Notes: generated by a model from the letters alone, not told the origin. Counted from the first letter of the stretch, positions 48,911 to 59,961 are shown. The stretch is 64,000 bases of DNA from an uncultured Clostridia bacterium (GCA_947597925.1 CANQFA010000001.1:186001-250000), one strand, 5' to 3'. A program made the numbers and translations.

Positions 48911-49900
48911 ATGGCAAAATACATCATCAAACGTCTTGCGCTCGCGATCCTCATCCTGCTCGGCGTCTCGCTCATCATCTACATTCTGGTGCGGCTCATG
49001 CCCGTATCCTTCGTGGAGCAGAGGATCCTCGCGATCGCGCAAAACCAGAATCCCGAAGATCTCGACATGCTCGTAGCGGCCATGAAGAAGCAATACGGCC
49101 TCGAAGATGACTCCTTCTGGGGCATCATCGCGGGCTATTTCGGATGGCTCGGAAAGGTCGCCCGCTTCGATCTCGGCAATACCTTCACGGACCAGACGCC
49201 CGTGGTGGACGTGATCGCGCGCAAGATGGGGACTTCCTTCATCGTGGCCTTCATCGCCATCATCTTCGAGTATCTCATCGCCATCCCGCTCGGCGTGACG
49301 GCGGCGACGCACCAGTACTCCATCCGCGACTATGTCGTCACGGTGCTCGTCATGATAGGGATCTCCCTCCCGTCCTTCTTCTTCGGGCGGCTCTTCCAGA
49401 ATATCTTCGGCATGCAGCTCAAGTGGCTGCCCGATTCGGGATTCGGGAATCCCGATGTGCAGGGGATCGCGGCGATCATCGACAAGATCCCATATCTCGT
49501 CATGCCCATCACGGTCATGGTCGTCCTGAGCATCGGCGGCACGATGCGCTACATGCGCACCAATATGCTCGAGGTGCTCAACTCGGACTATATCCGTACG
49601 GCGCGGGCAAAGGGACTTCCCGAGAGCAAGGTCATCTACAAGCACGCCTTCCGCAATACCATGATCCCCATCGTCACCATGTTCGCGGGCGTGCTGCCTT
49701 CCCTCTTCTCGGGGGCCATGATCACCGAGCAGGTCTTTGACCTCCCCGGTATCGGTAACTATGCCATCAAGGTCATGCAGCAGGGCGATATCCCCTTCAT
49801 CATGGGATACAATATGTTCATCGCGATGCTATCCGTCATCGGCGTGCTGCTGTCCGACCTCATGTACGCCGTGGTCGACCCGCGCGTGAAACTTTACTGA
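48911..49900 (+). CDS. oppB: Peptide ABC transporter permease (OppB-like)
   Basis: AKYIIKRLALAILILLGVSLIIYILVRLMP; RTARAKGLPESKVIYKHAFRN EAA-type loop. Confidence 0.95.
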   Translation: MAKYIIKRLALAILILLGVSLIIYILVRLMPVSFVEQRILAIAQNQNPEDLDMLVAAMKKQYGLEDDSFWGIIAGYFGWLGKVARFDLGNTFTDQTPVVDVIARKMGTSFIVAFIAIIFEYLIAIPLGVTAATHQYSIRDYVVTVLVMIGISLPSFFFGRLFQNIFGMQLKWLPDSGFGNPDVQGIAAIIDKIPYLVMPITVMVVLSIGGTMRYMRTNMLEVLNSDYIRTARAKGLPESKVIYKHAFRNTMIPIVTMFAGVLPSLFSGAMITEQVFDLPGIGNYAIKVMQQGDIPFIMGYNMFIAMLSVIGVLLSDLMYAVVDPRVKLY

Positions 49901-49913
49901 GGAGGGGAACACA

Positions 49914-50996
49914 ATGGACGAAGAAAGAAAAGATCTTCCCGAAGTACCCGAAAGCGAAGCGGAGCACGACGAAGCCGTCGCACTGGCGCACAGCGAAGAG
50001 AATGCCCTCGACAAAAACGTCCGCCTTCTCTCGCCCGCCCGCATGGTCGCGCGCAGATTTTTCCGCTCCAAGCTCTCCGTCATCGGGCTCGTCATGATCG
50101 TGGCGCTCCTCCTCTTCTCGTGGCTCGGCCCCGTGGTATACCCGCGCTGGGGCGAACTGGAAGTGGATGACAAGGATTCCGCGGCGGAACCCACCGAGAC
50201 GCCGATCACCTATGTCGTAGACGGCGAAGATGTCGAGATGATGCAGGTCTCCGAGCAGTTCATCGCGACGAACTCCCTCGACGCTCCCAGCTGGCGGCAT
50301 CTCCTTGGCACGGATAAGTCGGGCATGGATGTCTTTACCCGCCTCATGTACGGCGGCAGGATCTCCCTGTCCATCAGCTTTATCGCGGTCTTTGCCGTCA
50401 CCATTCTCGGCGTCTTCTTCGGCGGCATTGCGGGATATTTCGGCAGATGGGTCGACGAGACCATCATGAGAATATGCGATATCCTCATGTGTCTGCCAAG
50501 TCTTCCCATCATGCTCATCGTCGGCGTCCTGTTCGATGCCTGGGGCATCCAATCGCAGTACCGAATCTATCTTCTGATGCTGTTTCTGACCCTCATCTCG
50601 TGGCCCGGGATCGCCCGCCTCGTGCGCGGACAGATCCTCTTCCTGCGCGAACAGGAGTACATGGTCGCGGCGGAGGCGATGGGTTTCTCCACGGCGAGGA
50701 AGATCTTCAAGCACCTCATCCCCAACGTCATGCCGCAGCTCATCGTGTCCATGACGCTCTCCCTCGGCAGCATGATCTTGACCGAGTCCACGCTGTCCTA
50801 TCTCAACCTCGGCGTCAAGGCGCCCTATGCCGCATGGGGCACCATGATCTATCAGTCGCTCGAGGACATGAACATCTTCCGAAATTATTTCAACGTGTGG
50901 TTCCCGCCCGGACTGTGCATCGTCATCGCGGTGCTCGGGTTCAACTTCATCGGCGACGGGCTCCGCGATGCGCTCGATCCCAAGGCGAGGAGGTAA
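49914..50996 (+). CDS. oppC: Peptide ABC transporter permease (OppC-like)
   Basis: HLLGTDKSGMDVFTRLMYGGRISLSI; EYMVAAEAMGFSTARKIFKHLIPN. Confidence 0.95.
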   Translation: MDEERKDLPEVPESEAEHDEAVALAHSEENALDKNVRLLSPARMVARRFFRSKLSVIGLVMIVALLLFSWLGPVVYPRWGELEVDDKDSAAEPTETPITYVVDGEDVEMMQVSEQFIATNSLDAPSWRHLLGTDKSGMDVFTRLMYGGRISLSISFIAVFAVTILGVFFGGIAGYFGRWVDETIMRICDILMCLPSLPIMLIVGVLFDAWGIQSQYRIYLLMLFLTLISWPGIARLVRGQILFLREQEYMVAAEAMGFSTARKIFKHLIPNVMPQLIVSMTLSLGSMILTESTLSYLNLGVKAPYAAWGTMIYQSLEDMNIFRNYFNVWFPPGLCIVIAVLGFNFIGDGLRDALDPKARR

Positions 50997-50999
50997 GGT

Positions 51000-52997
51000 A
51001 TGGCAGAAGAAAAGAAAAATCGGCATTACCTCACCGGCAAAGAGGTCCGCGCCATTGTCAAGGAAAACAATAAGGTCACCAAGGCCCTCGAGAAGAAGAA
51101 GCGCAGGCATGCCGCCGAGAGCGAATTCCTCTCCGAGATGAAGGACAGCGGAAATATCCTCGAAGTGGAGGACCTGCACACCTACTTCTTTACCGACCAG
51201 GGGGTCGTGAAGGCGGTCAACGGCGTCTCCTTCGAGATCCCGCAGGGCGCCACCGTGGGCGTCGTGGGCGAGTCGGGCTGCGGAAAGTCGGTCACGAGCA
51301 TGTCCATCATGCAGCTCCTGCAGGGGCCCTACGGACAGATCTACTCGGGCGGCATCCGTTTCAAGTCCTATGACTACAAGCGGGACGCGAAGGGACAGCC
51401 CATCCCCATCTGGGAATATGACGAGAGCGGCAAGCCCATCTATGACCCCGTCTATACGAACGGCAAGATCCACGTCGCGGAGACCGACGAGAGCGGCGAG
51501 CCCATCTTCGAAGAGACTTCAGAGATCGGAGAGGGGGGACAGCCTAAGAAGGTCTACCACTATGTCAAGGACGAGAAGAGGGGGCTCACCATGCGCCTCC
51601 TGTACACCGTCTTCACCTACCTTCCCGCGGCGCTCCTGCTCCTTCTCTCCGTGCTCACCTTTGTCCTTCTGGCACTTCCCGCCCTCACCGCGGGGATGAG
51701 CGGCGTGAGCTTCTATCAGTTCCTCGCGGGGAATCTGGAGACCATCTTCGATGCCGATACCGCGCGGCTCATGGGGGGATTCTCCTCACAGACCTTCACC
51801 CTGCTCTTTTTTGCGGGCGTGGGGGTGGCGGTGGCGATCGGGCTCGCCGTGAGCATCTTCTTCAATCCTCCCGAAAAGTTCGCGAACGGGAAGGACCCCG
51901 TCTTCTACTATAATCTCCTGACCTTCCTGCCCACGGTCGTGCTCCTCCTCGTCATCGTGTCGACGATCCGCGAGATCGGAGATATCCACACCGAGCCGCC
52001 CTTCGAAGTGGGCAGTGCGACGATCGCGCTTCTCGCCCTCACTATCGTGACGGCCGTCCTCCTCGTCGCCGTGCAGGCAGTCCGCGCCTATCTCTACAGG
52101 CAGTATAAGAAGTTCTGCTATGTCCACGAGCGGGTCATAAAGCGCAAGGGCGGACAGCCCGTGCTCGAGCGCAGACAGAAGCGCGACGAATACGGCACCC
52201 GTCTCTTCGAGATGGAGGAAAAGGTCTTCGACATCACGCAGATGCCCATCAAGGAGATGTACCGTCTGCGCGGCAGGCAGATAGCCATGATCTTCCAGGA
52301 GCCCATGACGAGCCTCAACCCCGTCTTCACCATCGGCAATCAGCTCGACGAGGTGACTCTGCTGCACTTCCCGGGCGCCACCAAGGAAGACGCCCGCCGC
52401 CGCTCCATCGAGATGCTCAATCTCGTCGGCATCGCCATGCCCGAGCGGGTGTACAAGTCCTATCCCCATGAGCTCTCGGGCGGTATGCGCCAGCGCGTCA
52501 TGATCTCCATGGCACTCGCGGGCGACCCCCGCCTCATCATCGCAGATGAGCCCACTACGGCGCTCGACGTCACCATTCAGGCGCAGATATTGGACCTTCT
52601 GCGCGACCTCAAACAGCGCATCAATGGGTCCATCCTGCTCATCACGCACGACCTCGGCATCATCGCCGAGATGGCGGACTATGTCGTCGTCATGTATGCG
52701 GGCCGCATCATCGAGAAGGGGACGGTTTCGGAGATCTTCCATCATCCCATGCACCCCTACACCATCGGTCTGCAGAAGTCCAAGCCGACGATGGACTCGA
52801 ATGCCGACGAACTCTTCAATATCCCCGGCAATGTGCCGAACCCCATCGACATGCCCGACTATTGCTACTTCCGTGAGCGCTGCTCGGGCTGTGTCAAGGC
52901 GTGTTTCGGCGACTATCCGCCCATGGTGCAGGTCAGCCCCACGCATTGGGTCGCCTGCCACCTCTACAGACCCGAAACCAAGGAGGATGACGCATGA
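51000..52997 (+). CDS. oppD: Peptide ABC transporter ATP-binding protein (OppD-like) with large transmembrane insertion
   Basis: Walker [10 protein letters not shown]-loop [11 protein letters not shown], signature LSGGMRQR, Walker [13 protein letters not shown]; ~285-aa hydrophobic insert between Walker A and Q-loop. Confidence 0.93.
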   Translation: MAEEKKNRHYLTGKEVRAIVKENNKVTKALEKKKRRHAAESEFLSEMKDSGNILEVEDLHTYFFTDQGVVKAVNGVSFEIPQGATVGVVGESGCGKSVTSMSIMQLLQGPYGQIYSGGIRFKSYDYKRDAKGQPIPIWEYDESGKPIYDPVYTNGKIHVAETDESGEPIFEETSEIGEGGQPKKVYHYVKDEKRGLTMRLLYTVFTYLPAALLLLLSVLTFVLLALPALTAGMSGVSFYQFLAGNLETIFDADTARLMGGFSSQTFTLLFFAGVGVAVAIGLAVSIFFNPPEKFANGKDPVFYYNLLTFLPTVVLLLVIVSTIREIGDIHTEPPFEVGSATIALLALTIVTAVLLVAVQAVRAYLYRQYKKFCYVHERVIKRKGGQPVLERRQKRDEYGTRLFEMEEKVFDITQMPIKEMYRLRGRQIAMIFQEPMTSLNPVFTIGNQLDEVTLLHFPGATKEDARRRSIEMLNLVGIAMPERVYKSYPHELSGGMRQRVMISMALAGDPRLIIADEPTTALDVTIQAQILDLLRDLKQRINGSILLITHDLGIIAEMADYVVVMYAGRIIEKGTVSEIFHHPMHPYTIGLQKSKPTMDSNADELFNIPGNVPNPIDMPDYCYFRERCSGCVKACFGDYPPMVQVSPTHWVACHLYRPETKEDDA

Positions 52998-54220
52998 ACG
53001 ACGAAGAAATGAACGGACAGCAGACTTCCCCCGAAACGAAAAAGGAGGCACCCGTGTCCGCGAAGAAGGGCTCGTTTTTGAAGAAAGAGGAGCCTCAGAT
53101 CTCCGACGAAGAGCGCGCCGAGAAGAACCGCAAGTGCCTCGAAAAGGGCGACTTTACGGACTTTGACGACGAGTACGAGGCGAGGCTCGAGGCGGAGCGC
53201 CGCGCGAAGAAGGCGAAGGAAGACGAAGCGCTTCCCGCCGATCCCGAGGCCCTGCTCGAGGTCCGTCACCTCAAGATGTATTTCCCGCTCAAGAAGACCA
53301 TGACGGGCAAAGTCACCCTTTGGCTGCGCGCGGTGGACGACGTCTCCTTTAAGCTGAGACCGGGCGAGACGCTCGGCATCGTGGGCGAGTCGGGCTGCGG
53401 CAAGACGACCATGGGCCGCGCCATCCTCAAGCTCTATCAGCCGACGGGCGGACAGGTCTTTTTCGAGGGCAATGACATCGCGGGGTACAACTCCGCGAAG
53501 ATGCGCCCCCTTCGGACCAAGATGCAGATCATCTTCCAGGATCCCTACTCCTCGCTCCCGCCGCGCAGTACGGTGGGGGGCATCCTCTCCGAGCCCGTGA
53601 AGGTGCACAAGATCGTCGAGCCCGCCAAGACGCGCGAATATGTGCTCGAGGTCATGGACCAGTGCGGCCTCCGCGACTACTACTATGAGCGCTATCCGCA
53701 TGAATTTTCGGGCGGCCAGCGCCAGCGTATCTGCATCGCTCGCGCCCTCTCGGTCAACCCGCAGCTCGTGGTCTGCGATGAGCCCGTGTCCGCGCTCGAC
53801 GTCTCCATCCAGGCGCAGATCATCAACCTCCTGAAGCGCCTGCAGGAGCAGAGGGGACTCACCTACATGTTCATCTCGCACGACCTCTCGGTCGTCAAGC
53901 ACATCTCCGACCGCATCGGCGTCATGTATCTCGGCGCCATGGTGGAGTTCGGCGACAAGAAGTCCATCTTCTCCAACCCCATGCACCCCTACACGAAGGC
54001 GCTCTTCTCGGCGGTGCCCAATCCCAACCCCGATGTCAAGATGGACCGCATCGTGCTGAAGGGGGATATCCCTTCGCCCGCAAATCCTCCCAAGGGCTGC
54101 AAGTTCCACACCCGCTGCCCCGAATGCAGGGAGATCTGCAAGCACATTGCGCCCGTATACAGGGAATATGAGCCCGGACACTTCGTCGCCTGCCACTGCT
54201 ACCCGCAGGAGGAAGCATGA
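52994..54220 (+). CDS. oppF: Peptide ABC transporter ATP-binding protein (OppF-like) with charged N-terminal extension
   Basis: [45 protein letters not shown] overlap with oppD. Confidence 0.95.
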   Translation: MNDEEMNGQQTSPETKKEAPVSAKKGSFLKKEEPQISDEERAEKNRKCLEKGDFTDFDDEYEARLEAERRAKKAKEDEALPADPEALLEVRHLKMYFPLKKTMTGKVTLWLRAVDDVSFKLRPGETLGIVGESGCGKTTMGRAILKLYQPTGGQVFFEGNDIAGYNSAKMRPLRTKMQIIFQDPYSSLPPRSTVGGILSEPVKVHKIVEPAKTREYVLEVMDQCGLRDYYYERYPHEFSGGQRQRICIARALSVNPQLVVCDEPVSALDVSIQAQIINLLKRLQEQRGLTYMFISHDLSVVKHISDRIGVMYLGAMVEFGDKKSIFSNPMHPYTKALFSAVPNPNPDVKMDRIVLKGDIPSPANPPKGCKFHTRCPECREICKHIAPVYREYEPGHFVACHCYPQEEA

Positions 54221-54480
54221 AGAAAGAGGAAAAGGGAAAGGATAAGGATAAGGAAAAGAAGGAGCAGAAGATCGTCTATATCGACGACGGCAGCACCATC
54301 GCGGACATGAGCGGGACCTTTCGCGGGGGCAAGAAGCCCGACCGCCCGCGCTCGACTTTTCGCGAGAGATGGCAGACCTACATCTCGGTCGTGAAAAAGA
54401 TGATCCTCCCCATGCTCATCACCTTGCTCGCCTTTACGGCGGCATTCATCCTCCTCTACTGGGCCATGGCCGGCTTCTGA
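54217..54480 (+). CDS. Small charged single-TM membrane protein (87 aa)
   Basis: Lys/Glu-rich N-terminus, one C-terminal TM helix; ATGA overlap with oppF. Confidence 0.7.
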   Translation: MKKEEKGKDKDKEKKEQKIVYIDDGSTIADMSGTFRGGKKPDRPRSTFRERWQTYISVVKKMILPMLITLLAFTAAFILLYWAMAGF

Positions 54481-54502
54481 GGGACCGATTTCGTCACACA
54501 GA

Positions 54503-54535
54503 GACGGCGGGAAGCGCACTTCCCGCCGTCTTTCG
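54503..54535 (+). terminator. Intrinsic terminator closing the opp locus
   Basis: GACGGCGGGAAGCGCACTTCCCGCCGTCTTTCGC. Confidence 0.75.
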
Positions 54536-54588
54536 CAATTTTTTTCGCCACAAGATATAGAATTTTCCGACGAATTGCCGTCAAAGTA

Positions 54589-54617
54589 TTGTGTTTTTTC
54601 TGTAAAAATGCTATAAT
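54589..54617 (+). promoter_or_regulatory. Promoter of plsX-rnc-smc
   Basis: TTGTGT-17-TATAAT. Confidence 0.6.
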
Positions 54618-54654
54618 GATTTCGTATTGAATCCAAACGGCGGGGACTTTTCCG

Positions 54655-55683
54655 ATGACGAAGATCATTGTCGATGCAATGGGCGGCGATCATGCGCCCG
54701 TGGAGATCGTGAAGGGGGCCATTCAGGCGCTCCCGATGCGGGAAAATTTTATGGTCGTCTTTACGGGCGACGAGGACCTCATCCGTCATGAGCTCGAAAA
54801 GTACGAGTACGACAGCTCGCGCGTGGAGATCGTGGCGGCGAGCCAGGTCATCACCAACGACGACATTCCCACGCAGGCGGTGCGCTCCAAGCGGGACAGC
54901 TCTCTCGTCGTCGGCCTCCGCATGCTCAAGGAAGACCGCGAGGCGGGTGCCTTCGTCTCCGCGGGGTCGACGGGCGCCGTCCTCACGGGCGGGGTCATGC
55001 ACATCGGCAGGATCAGGGGGGTACTGCGTCCCGCGCTCTGCCCCGGCATCCCCAATGTCAATGGGAAGAGGACGCTCCTCTGCGACTGCGGGGCGAATGC
55101 GGAGTGCAAGCCCGCCTATCTCCTCCAGTTCGGCATCATGGCCGCTGCCTATGCCAAGGTAGCCTACGGCGTGCAGTCGCCCCGCGTGGGCCTGCTCAAT
55201 AACGGCACCGAGGATCACAAGGGGGACCCCCTCCATCAGGAGGCACACGCCCTCCTCTCCGCCTCCGCAGATCTCGACTTCGTGGGCAATATCGAGGGGC
55301 GGGACATCATGTACGGCGATGTCGATGTCGCCGTCGCGGACGGATTTTCGGGCAACATCGCCCTCAAGTCCATAGAGGGGTGCGGCAAGACGGTCGCCGC
55401 CGTCCTCACGCAGGAGTTTACCCGCTCGCTCGGGAGCAAACTCTCCTATCTCTTCGCAAGGAAGCAGATCGCCCATCTCAAGGACATGCTCGACTATGCC
55501 AAGCTCGGCGGCTCCGTCTTTCTGGGGCTCAAGCAGGTGGTCGTGAAGTGCCACGGCTCCTCCAAGGCAAAGAGCGTCTCCGCGGCGGTCTGTCAGGCAT
55601 ACGATGCCTATACGCACGGGCTCATCGAGGCGATCTCCGAGAAGCTCTCCGTCTTCGACAGAGCGGAGGATCCCCGTGCGTGA
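54655..55683 (+). CDS. plsX: Phosphate acyltransferase PlsX
   Basis: IIVDAMGGDHAPVEIVKGA; GLLNNGTEDHKG. Confidence 0.96.
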   Translation: MTKIIVDAMGGDHAPVEIVKGAIQALPMRENFMVVFTGDEDLIRHELEKYEYDSSRVEIVAASQVITNDDIPTQAVRSKRDSSLVVGLRMLKEDREAGAFVSAGSTGAVLTGGVMHIGRIRGVLRPALCPGIPNVNGKRTLLCDCGANAECKPAYLLQFGIMAAAYAKVAYGVQSPRVGLLNNGTEDHKGDPLHQEAHALLSASADLDFVGNIEGRDIMYGDVDVAVADGFSGNIALKSIEGCGKTVAAVLTQEFTRSLGSKLSYLFARKQIAHLKDMLDYAKLGGSVFLGLKQVVVKCHGSSKAKSVSAAVCQAYDAYTHGLIEAISEKLSVFDRAEDPRA

Positions 55684-56362
55684 CCTGCACGCGGCGGAGG
55701 AGGTCATCGGGTACACCTTCCGCAATCGGGGGCTCCTCACACGGGCCTTTACGCACGCCTCCCTCACGGCGGAGACGGCCGAGGAAAATAACGAGCGGCT
55801 CGAATTTTTGGGAGATGCCGTGCTGCAGCTCGCCGTGACCGAGATGCTCTATACTCGAGACGACGGGGACGAGGGCAAGCTCACCGAGCTCCGCAAGCAG
55901 TTCGTCTCCCGTCCCGCACTCGAGCGCGCCGAGGAGAAGGCGGGGCTCATGCGCTTCCTCCGTCACACGGGGGGCGCGGAAAACATTGGGGGAAAGACCG
56001 CATCGAACCTCGTCGAGGCGGTGATAGGCGCGCTTTACCTCGACGGCGGCATGACCGCCGTGCACGCATTTCTCAAAAAATTTCTCTCCGAGATCGATAC
56101 GGAGAACTATAAGACCCTCCTGCAGGAGCTCGTACAGGAACGGGAAAAGAAAATTCCCTACTACCATGTCCGAGAGACAGAGGGAGGATTTGAGTGTACC
56201 GTGTCCGCAATGGGACTATCAGCTACGGGCATGGGTGCAAGTAAAAAGGCGGCAGAAACATCCGCCGCGCGGGCGCTCTGGGAGCGCCTCGTCCCGCCCG
56301 AAGGGGAGGACCGCCGCGGCAAGGACAGGAAAATCGGAAACAAAAAAGGGGATCAATCGTGA
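55676..56362 (+). CDS. rnc: Ribonuclease III (GTG start)
   Basis: NNERLEFLGDAVLQLAVTEML; C-terminal dsRBD; overlaps plsX by 8 nt. Confidence 0.95.
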   Translation: MRDLHAAEEVIGYTFRNRGLLTRAFTHASLTAETAEENNERLEFLGDAVLQLAVTEMLYTRDDGDEGKLTELRKQFVSRPALERAEEKAGLMRFLRHTGGAENIGGKTASNLVEAVIGALYLDGGMTAVHAFLKKFLSEIDTENYKTLLQELVQEREKKIPYYHVRETEGGFECTVSAMGLSATGMGASKKAAETSAARALWERLVPPEGEDRRGKDRKIGNKKGDQS

Positions 56363-59300
56363 ATTTCAGGGAAATCAGACTTGCCGGGTTCAAGTCCTTT
56401 GCAGACAGGACCTCCATCCGCTTCGATGACGGCGTGACGTGCATCGTCGGCCCGAACGGGTGCGGAAAATCCAATGTGGCGGACGCCGTGCGCTGGGTGC
56501 TCGGCGAGCAGTCCGCCAAGACCCTGCGCGGCTCCTCCATGCAGGACGTCATCTTCGGCGGCACCGAGGCGCGCCGCCCTCTCTCCGTGTGCGAAGTGAC
56601 TCTCGTCTTCGACAACTCGGCGCGCATCTTCGATACGGACTACACCGAAGTCGCCATGACCCGCCGCCTCTATCGCTCGGGCGAGAGTGAATATCTCCTC
56701 AACGAGCGGCCCTGCCGTCTCAAGGACATCACCAACCTTCTTCACGGCGTGGGCATCGGCAAGGAGGGCTACTCCATCATCGGGCAGGGCAAGGTCACCC
56801 AGATCATGAACTCCAAGCCCGTGGAGCGCCGCGCCATCTTCGAGGAGGCGACGGGCGTCATCCAGTTCCGCTCCCAAAAGGGGGAAATAGAGCGCAAGCT
56901 CGAGAGCGCAAGGGAGAACCTCACCGTCTATATCCAGAGGATGGACGAGGCCGAAAAGCAGCTCCTGCCCCTCGAGAAGCAGGCACAGGCGGCCAAAAAA
57001 TATCGTGAGCTCAATGATCAGCTGAAATACGAGGAGGTCAATGCCTACCTCATCCGTACCGACACCTTCGAGGCGGAGACGGCGCGCTACCGTACCCGCA
57101 TGGAGGAGGCGGAGACGGAGATCCGCGAGCTCGGCGACCGCCTCTCCGCCCTCGACGCCGAGGAGGAGAGCAGCCGTCAGGCCCTCCTCGACGACGACTC
57201 CCGCCTGCGCATCATCAATGAGAAACTCCTCACCTTCGAGGTGGGCATCGAGAGAAAGTCGGGCGAGGCGAAGGTCATGCGCGAGCGCGTGCAGTCCCTC
57301 GAGCGGCAGCAGATGCAGGCAGGCGACGAGATAGACGCCGCCAAGGAGCGCACCAGAGAGATCGACCGCTCCGTGGAGGAGGGCGTCAAGAACATCGAGG
57401 CCGCCAAGGAGCGGGCAAAGGAACTCGAAAAGGAGATCGGCACCGCCTCCCTGAAGCTCACCGAGGCGGACACCCGCCTTGCCGTGTATGAGCGCATCTC
57501 GAGCGAGAAGCGGGCGAGCGAGCTCTCCTCCGTGGAAAATCTTGCCGACGTGCGTGCGGGCGCGGGGAGCCTCTCCGCCAAGCGCGACCTGACGCAGGAC
57601 CGTATCGGCGAAGTGAAGGATGCCATCGAGAAGGCCAAGCTCCGCAATGAGGAATACACCCGTCAGCTCAATGAGTGCCGCAAGGAAAAAGGCGTGTGCA
57701 CCGAATTTCTGGACAAGAAGCCCGATGCCGAGCGCGACCTCCTCGACGAAGTCGCCGACCTCAAGCGCTCCGAGCAGAAGATCTCCGAGGAGATCAATGA
57801 CTGCAACAACTCCATCATCAACCTCAATAATAACCTCGAGATGTACATCGGGCTCAAGAGCCGCTTCGACGGCTACCGCGACTCCGTGCGCAACCTGCAG
57901 CTCGACGCCAAGAAAAATCCCGAGATCAAGAAGCGCATCGCGGGCGCCATCGCGGACATCATCTCCACCGAGAAGAAGTACGAGGTCGCCATCGAGACGG
58001 CCTTCGGCGCCAACATGCAGAACCTCGTCACCGAGAATGCGGACGACGCGCGCTGGCTCATAGAATACTTGAAGCGCACGGGCGGCGGCATCGTCACCTT
58101 CCTGCCCGTCGAGGGCATGCGGCCGCGCGCCGACAGTCAGGAGATCCGCCTCGCCCTCCGCGAAAACGGCGCCGTGGGGCTTGCAAATGACCTCGTCAAG
58201 TACAACTCGTACTATGAGAACGTCATCAAGAACCTCCTCGGCAACACCCTCATCTGCGACACCATCGCGAGCGCGACGGCCATCTCCAAGAAATACCCCC
58301 GCGCCTTCCGCATCGTCACCCTCGACGGCGACAACATCGCGACGAGCGGCGCCATGACGGGCGGCTCCCGCAGAAAGGAGAGCGGAAACCTCCTCGCGGG
58401 CGAGCGCAACATCAAGGAATGCGAAGAGGCCATCGCCCGTAAGAAGGCCACCCTCGAGAAACTCAAGAAGGCCCTCGCAAGCTGCAGCCGCGAACTCGAG
58501 GAGGCACGCGAGCGCTATGAGCAATTCCGCGTCAAGGTGCAGGAAGTGATGGCGAATTTCGCCGCTCTCTCCCAGAAGGAGCTTGCCCTCGCGGGGCTCA
58601 TCGCCGACACGCAGGCCAATCTCGACGAATACAACGCCCTCCTCAGCCGCCTCACGAGACAGGCAGACGAACTCGAGGACGAGGCGAATACCTTTGCCCA
58701 GAACGAAGACCTCCTCAACAAGATCCGCGCCGAAGCGGCACAGGAGGCCGAGGCGCAGTCCGTGCAGGTGGAGGAACTCCGCGCCAAGCGCGACAAGATC
58801 GCCGAGCAGCTGCATGACCTCCGCGTGGAGAGCGTGCGGACGAACTCGGGCATCGAGACGGAAGAGGAGACCATTCTCCGCCTCCGCAGCGAGAAGGAAG
58901 AACTCGCCGAGAAGATCGAGGAGACGGAGGCGCAGATCAAGGACATGGCGGTCCGTCTCGAGGAACTCAAGGCGGAAGAGGAGCGCGTGTCCCTCTCCGA
59001 CGAGGAACGTCAGACGGTGGCGAAGCTCCGCCTCGAGCAGAAGCAGGTGGAGGAGCACAAGACCCTCGTCACCGAGCGCCAGCAGCACATCGCCGTCGAG
59101 AAGAGGTCCCTCTTCGACAAGCAGACGGAGGCGAGCGAGCGCAAGAGCAGTGCGAGCGGCGAGATCGCCCGCGCACAGGCGAGCCTCGAGAGCATGCGGC
59201 AGAAGATCGAGGAGGGCTACGGCCTCACCTATGAGAGCGCACAGGCCCTCCGCGACCCGCTCTACGACATCGCCCAGTCCAATACCAACATCGTCTCCCT

Positions 59301-59955
59301 TCGCCATAAGATAGCCGCCCTCGGCCCCGTCAACCAGCGCGCGGAAGAGGACTACGACACCCTCCTCGCCCGCTATAACGAGATGAAGACGCAGAAGGAG
59401 GACATCGACAAGGGCATTCTCGACCTCTCGGAGGTTTTGCAGGAGCTCAGAGATACCATCCAGAAGCAGTTCGACGACGGGTTCAACCGCATCAATGCCA
59501 ACTTCACGCAGATCTTCAAGGAGCTCTTCGGCGGCGGCAAGGCCGAGATGCAGCTCGACTATGAGGACTGCGACGATCCGCTCGATGCGGGCGTGGAGAT
59601 CGTGGCTTGCCCGCCTGGCAAGAAACTCGCGAAGATCTCCCTCCTCTCGGGCGGCGAGCAGGCCTTTACCGCCATCGCCATCCTCTTCGCCATCCTGAAG
59701 ACGCATCCCATGCCCTTCTGTATCCTCGATGAGATCGAGGCGGCGCTCGACGAGGCAAACGTGGACCGCTTTGCGAAATATCTCAAGAAGTTCTCGCGCG
59801 AGACGCAGTTCATCGTCATCTCGCACAAGAAGCCCACGATGGTGCAGGCAGATACCCTCCTCGGCGTGACCATGGAGGAGAAAGGCGTGTCGAAGATCGT
59901 CTCGGTCAAGCTCTCCGAAGTGGAGGAGCGTCTCGGCGGAGATACCGTCGCATAA
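56359..59955 (+). CDS. smc: Chromosome segregation protein SMC (GTG start)
   Basis: GPNGCGKSNVADAVRWVLGEQSAKTLRG; hinge region; C-terminal LLSGGEQAFTAIAILFAI..FCILDEIEAALDEAN. Confidence 0.98.
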   Translation: MNFREIRLAGFKSFADRTSIRFDDGVTCIVGPNGCGKSNVADAVRWVLGEQSAKTLRGSSMQDVIFGGTEARRPLSVCEVTLVFDNSARIFDTDYTEVAMTRRLYRSGESEYLLNERPCRLKDITNLLHGVGIGKEGYSIIGQGKVTQIMNSKPVERRAIFEEATGVIQFRSQKGEIERKLESARENLTVYIQRMDEAEKQLLPLEKQAQAAKKYRELNDQLKYEEVNAYLIRTDTFEAETARYRTRMEEAETEIRELGDRLSALDAEEESSRQALLDDDSRLRIINEKLLTFEVGIERKSGEAKVMRERVQSLERQQMQAGDEIDAAKERTREIDRSVEEGVKNIEAAKERAKELEKEIGTASLKLTEADTRLAVYERISSEKRASELSSVENLADVRAGAGSLSAKRDLTQDRIGEVKDAIEKAKLRNEEYTRQLNECRKEKGVCTEFLDKKPDAERDLLDEVADLKRSEQKISEEINDCNNSIINLNNNLEMYIGLKSRFDGYRDSVRNLQLDAKKNPEIKKRIAGAIADIISTEKKYEVAIETAFGANMQNLVTENADDARWLIEYLKRTGGGIVTFLPVEGMRPRADSQEIRLALRENGAVGLANDLVKYNSYYENVIKNLLGNTLICDTIASATAISKKYPRAFRIVTLDGDNIATSGAMTGGSRRKESGNLLAGERNIKECEEAIARKKATLEKLKKALASCSRELEEARERYEQFRVKVQEVMANFAALSQKELALAGLIADTQANLDEYNALLSRLTRQADELEDEANTFAQNEDLLNKIRAEAAQEAEAQSVQVEELRAKRDKIAEQLHDLRVESVRTNSGIETEEETILRLRSEKEELAEKIEETEAQIKDMAVRLEELKAEEERVSLSDEERQTVAKLRLEQKQVEEHKTLVTERQQHIAVEKRSLFDKQTEASERKSSASGEIARAQASLESMRQKIEEGYGLTYESAQALRDPLYDIAQSNTNIVSLRHKIAALGPVNQRAEEDYDTLLARYNEMKTQKEDIDKGILDLSEVLQELRDTIQKQFDDGFNRINANFTQIFKELFGGGKAEMQLDYEDCDDPLDAGVEIVACPPGKKLAKISLLSGGEQAFTAIAILFAILKTHPMPFCILDEIEAALDEANVDRFAKYLKKFSRETQFIVISHKKPTMVQADTLLGVTMEEKGVSKIVSVKLSEVEERLGGDTVA

Positions 59956-59961
59956 CAGACT

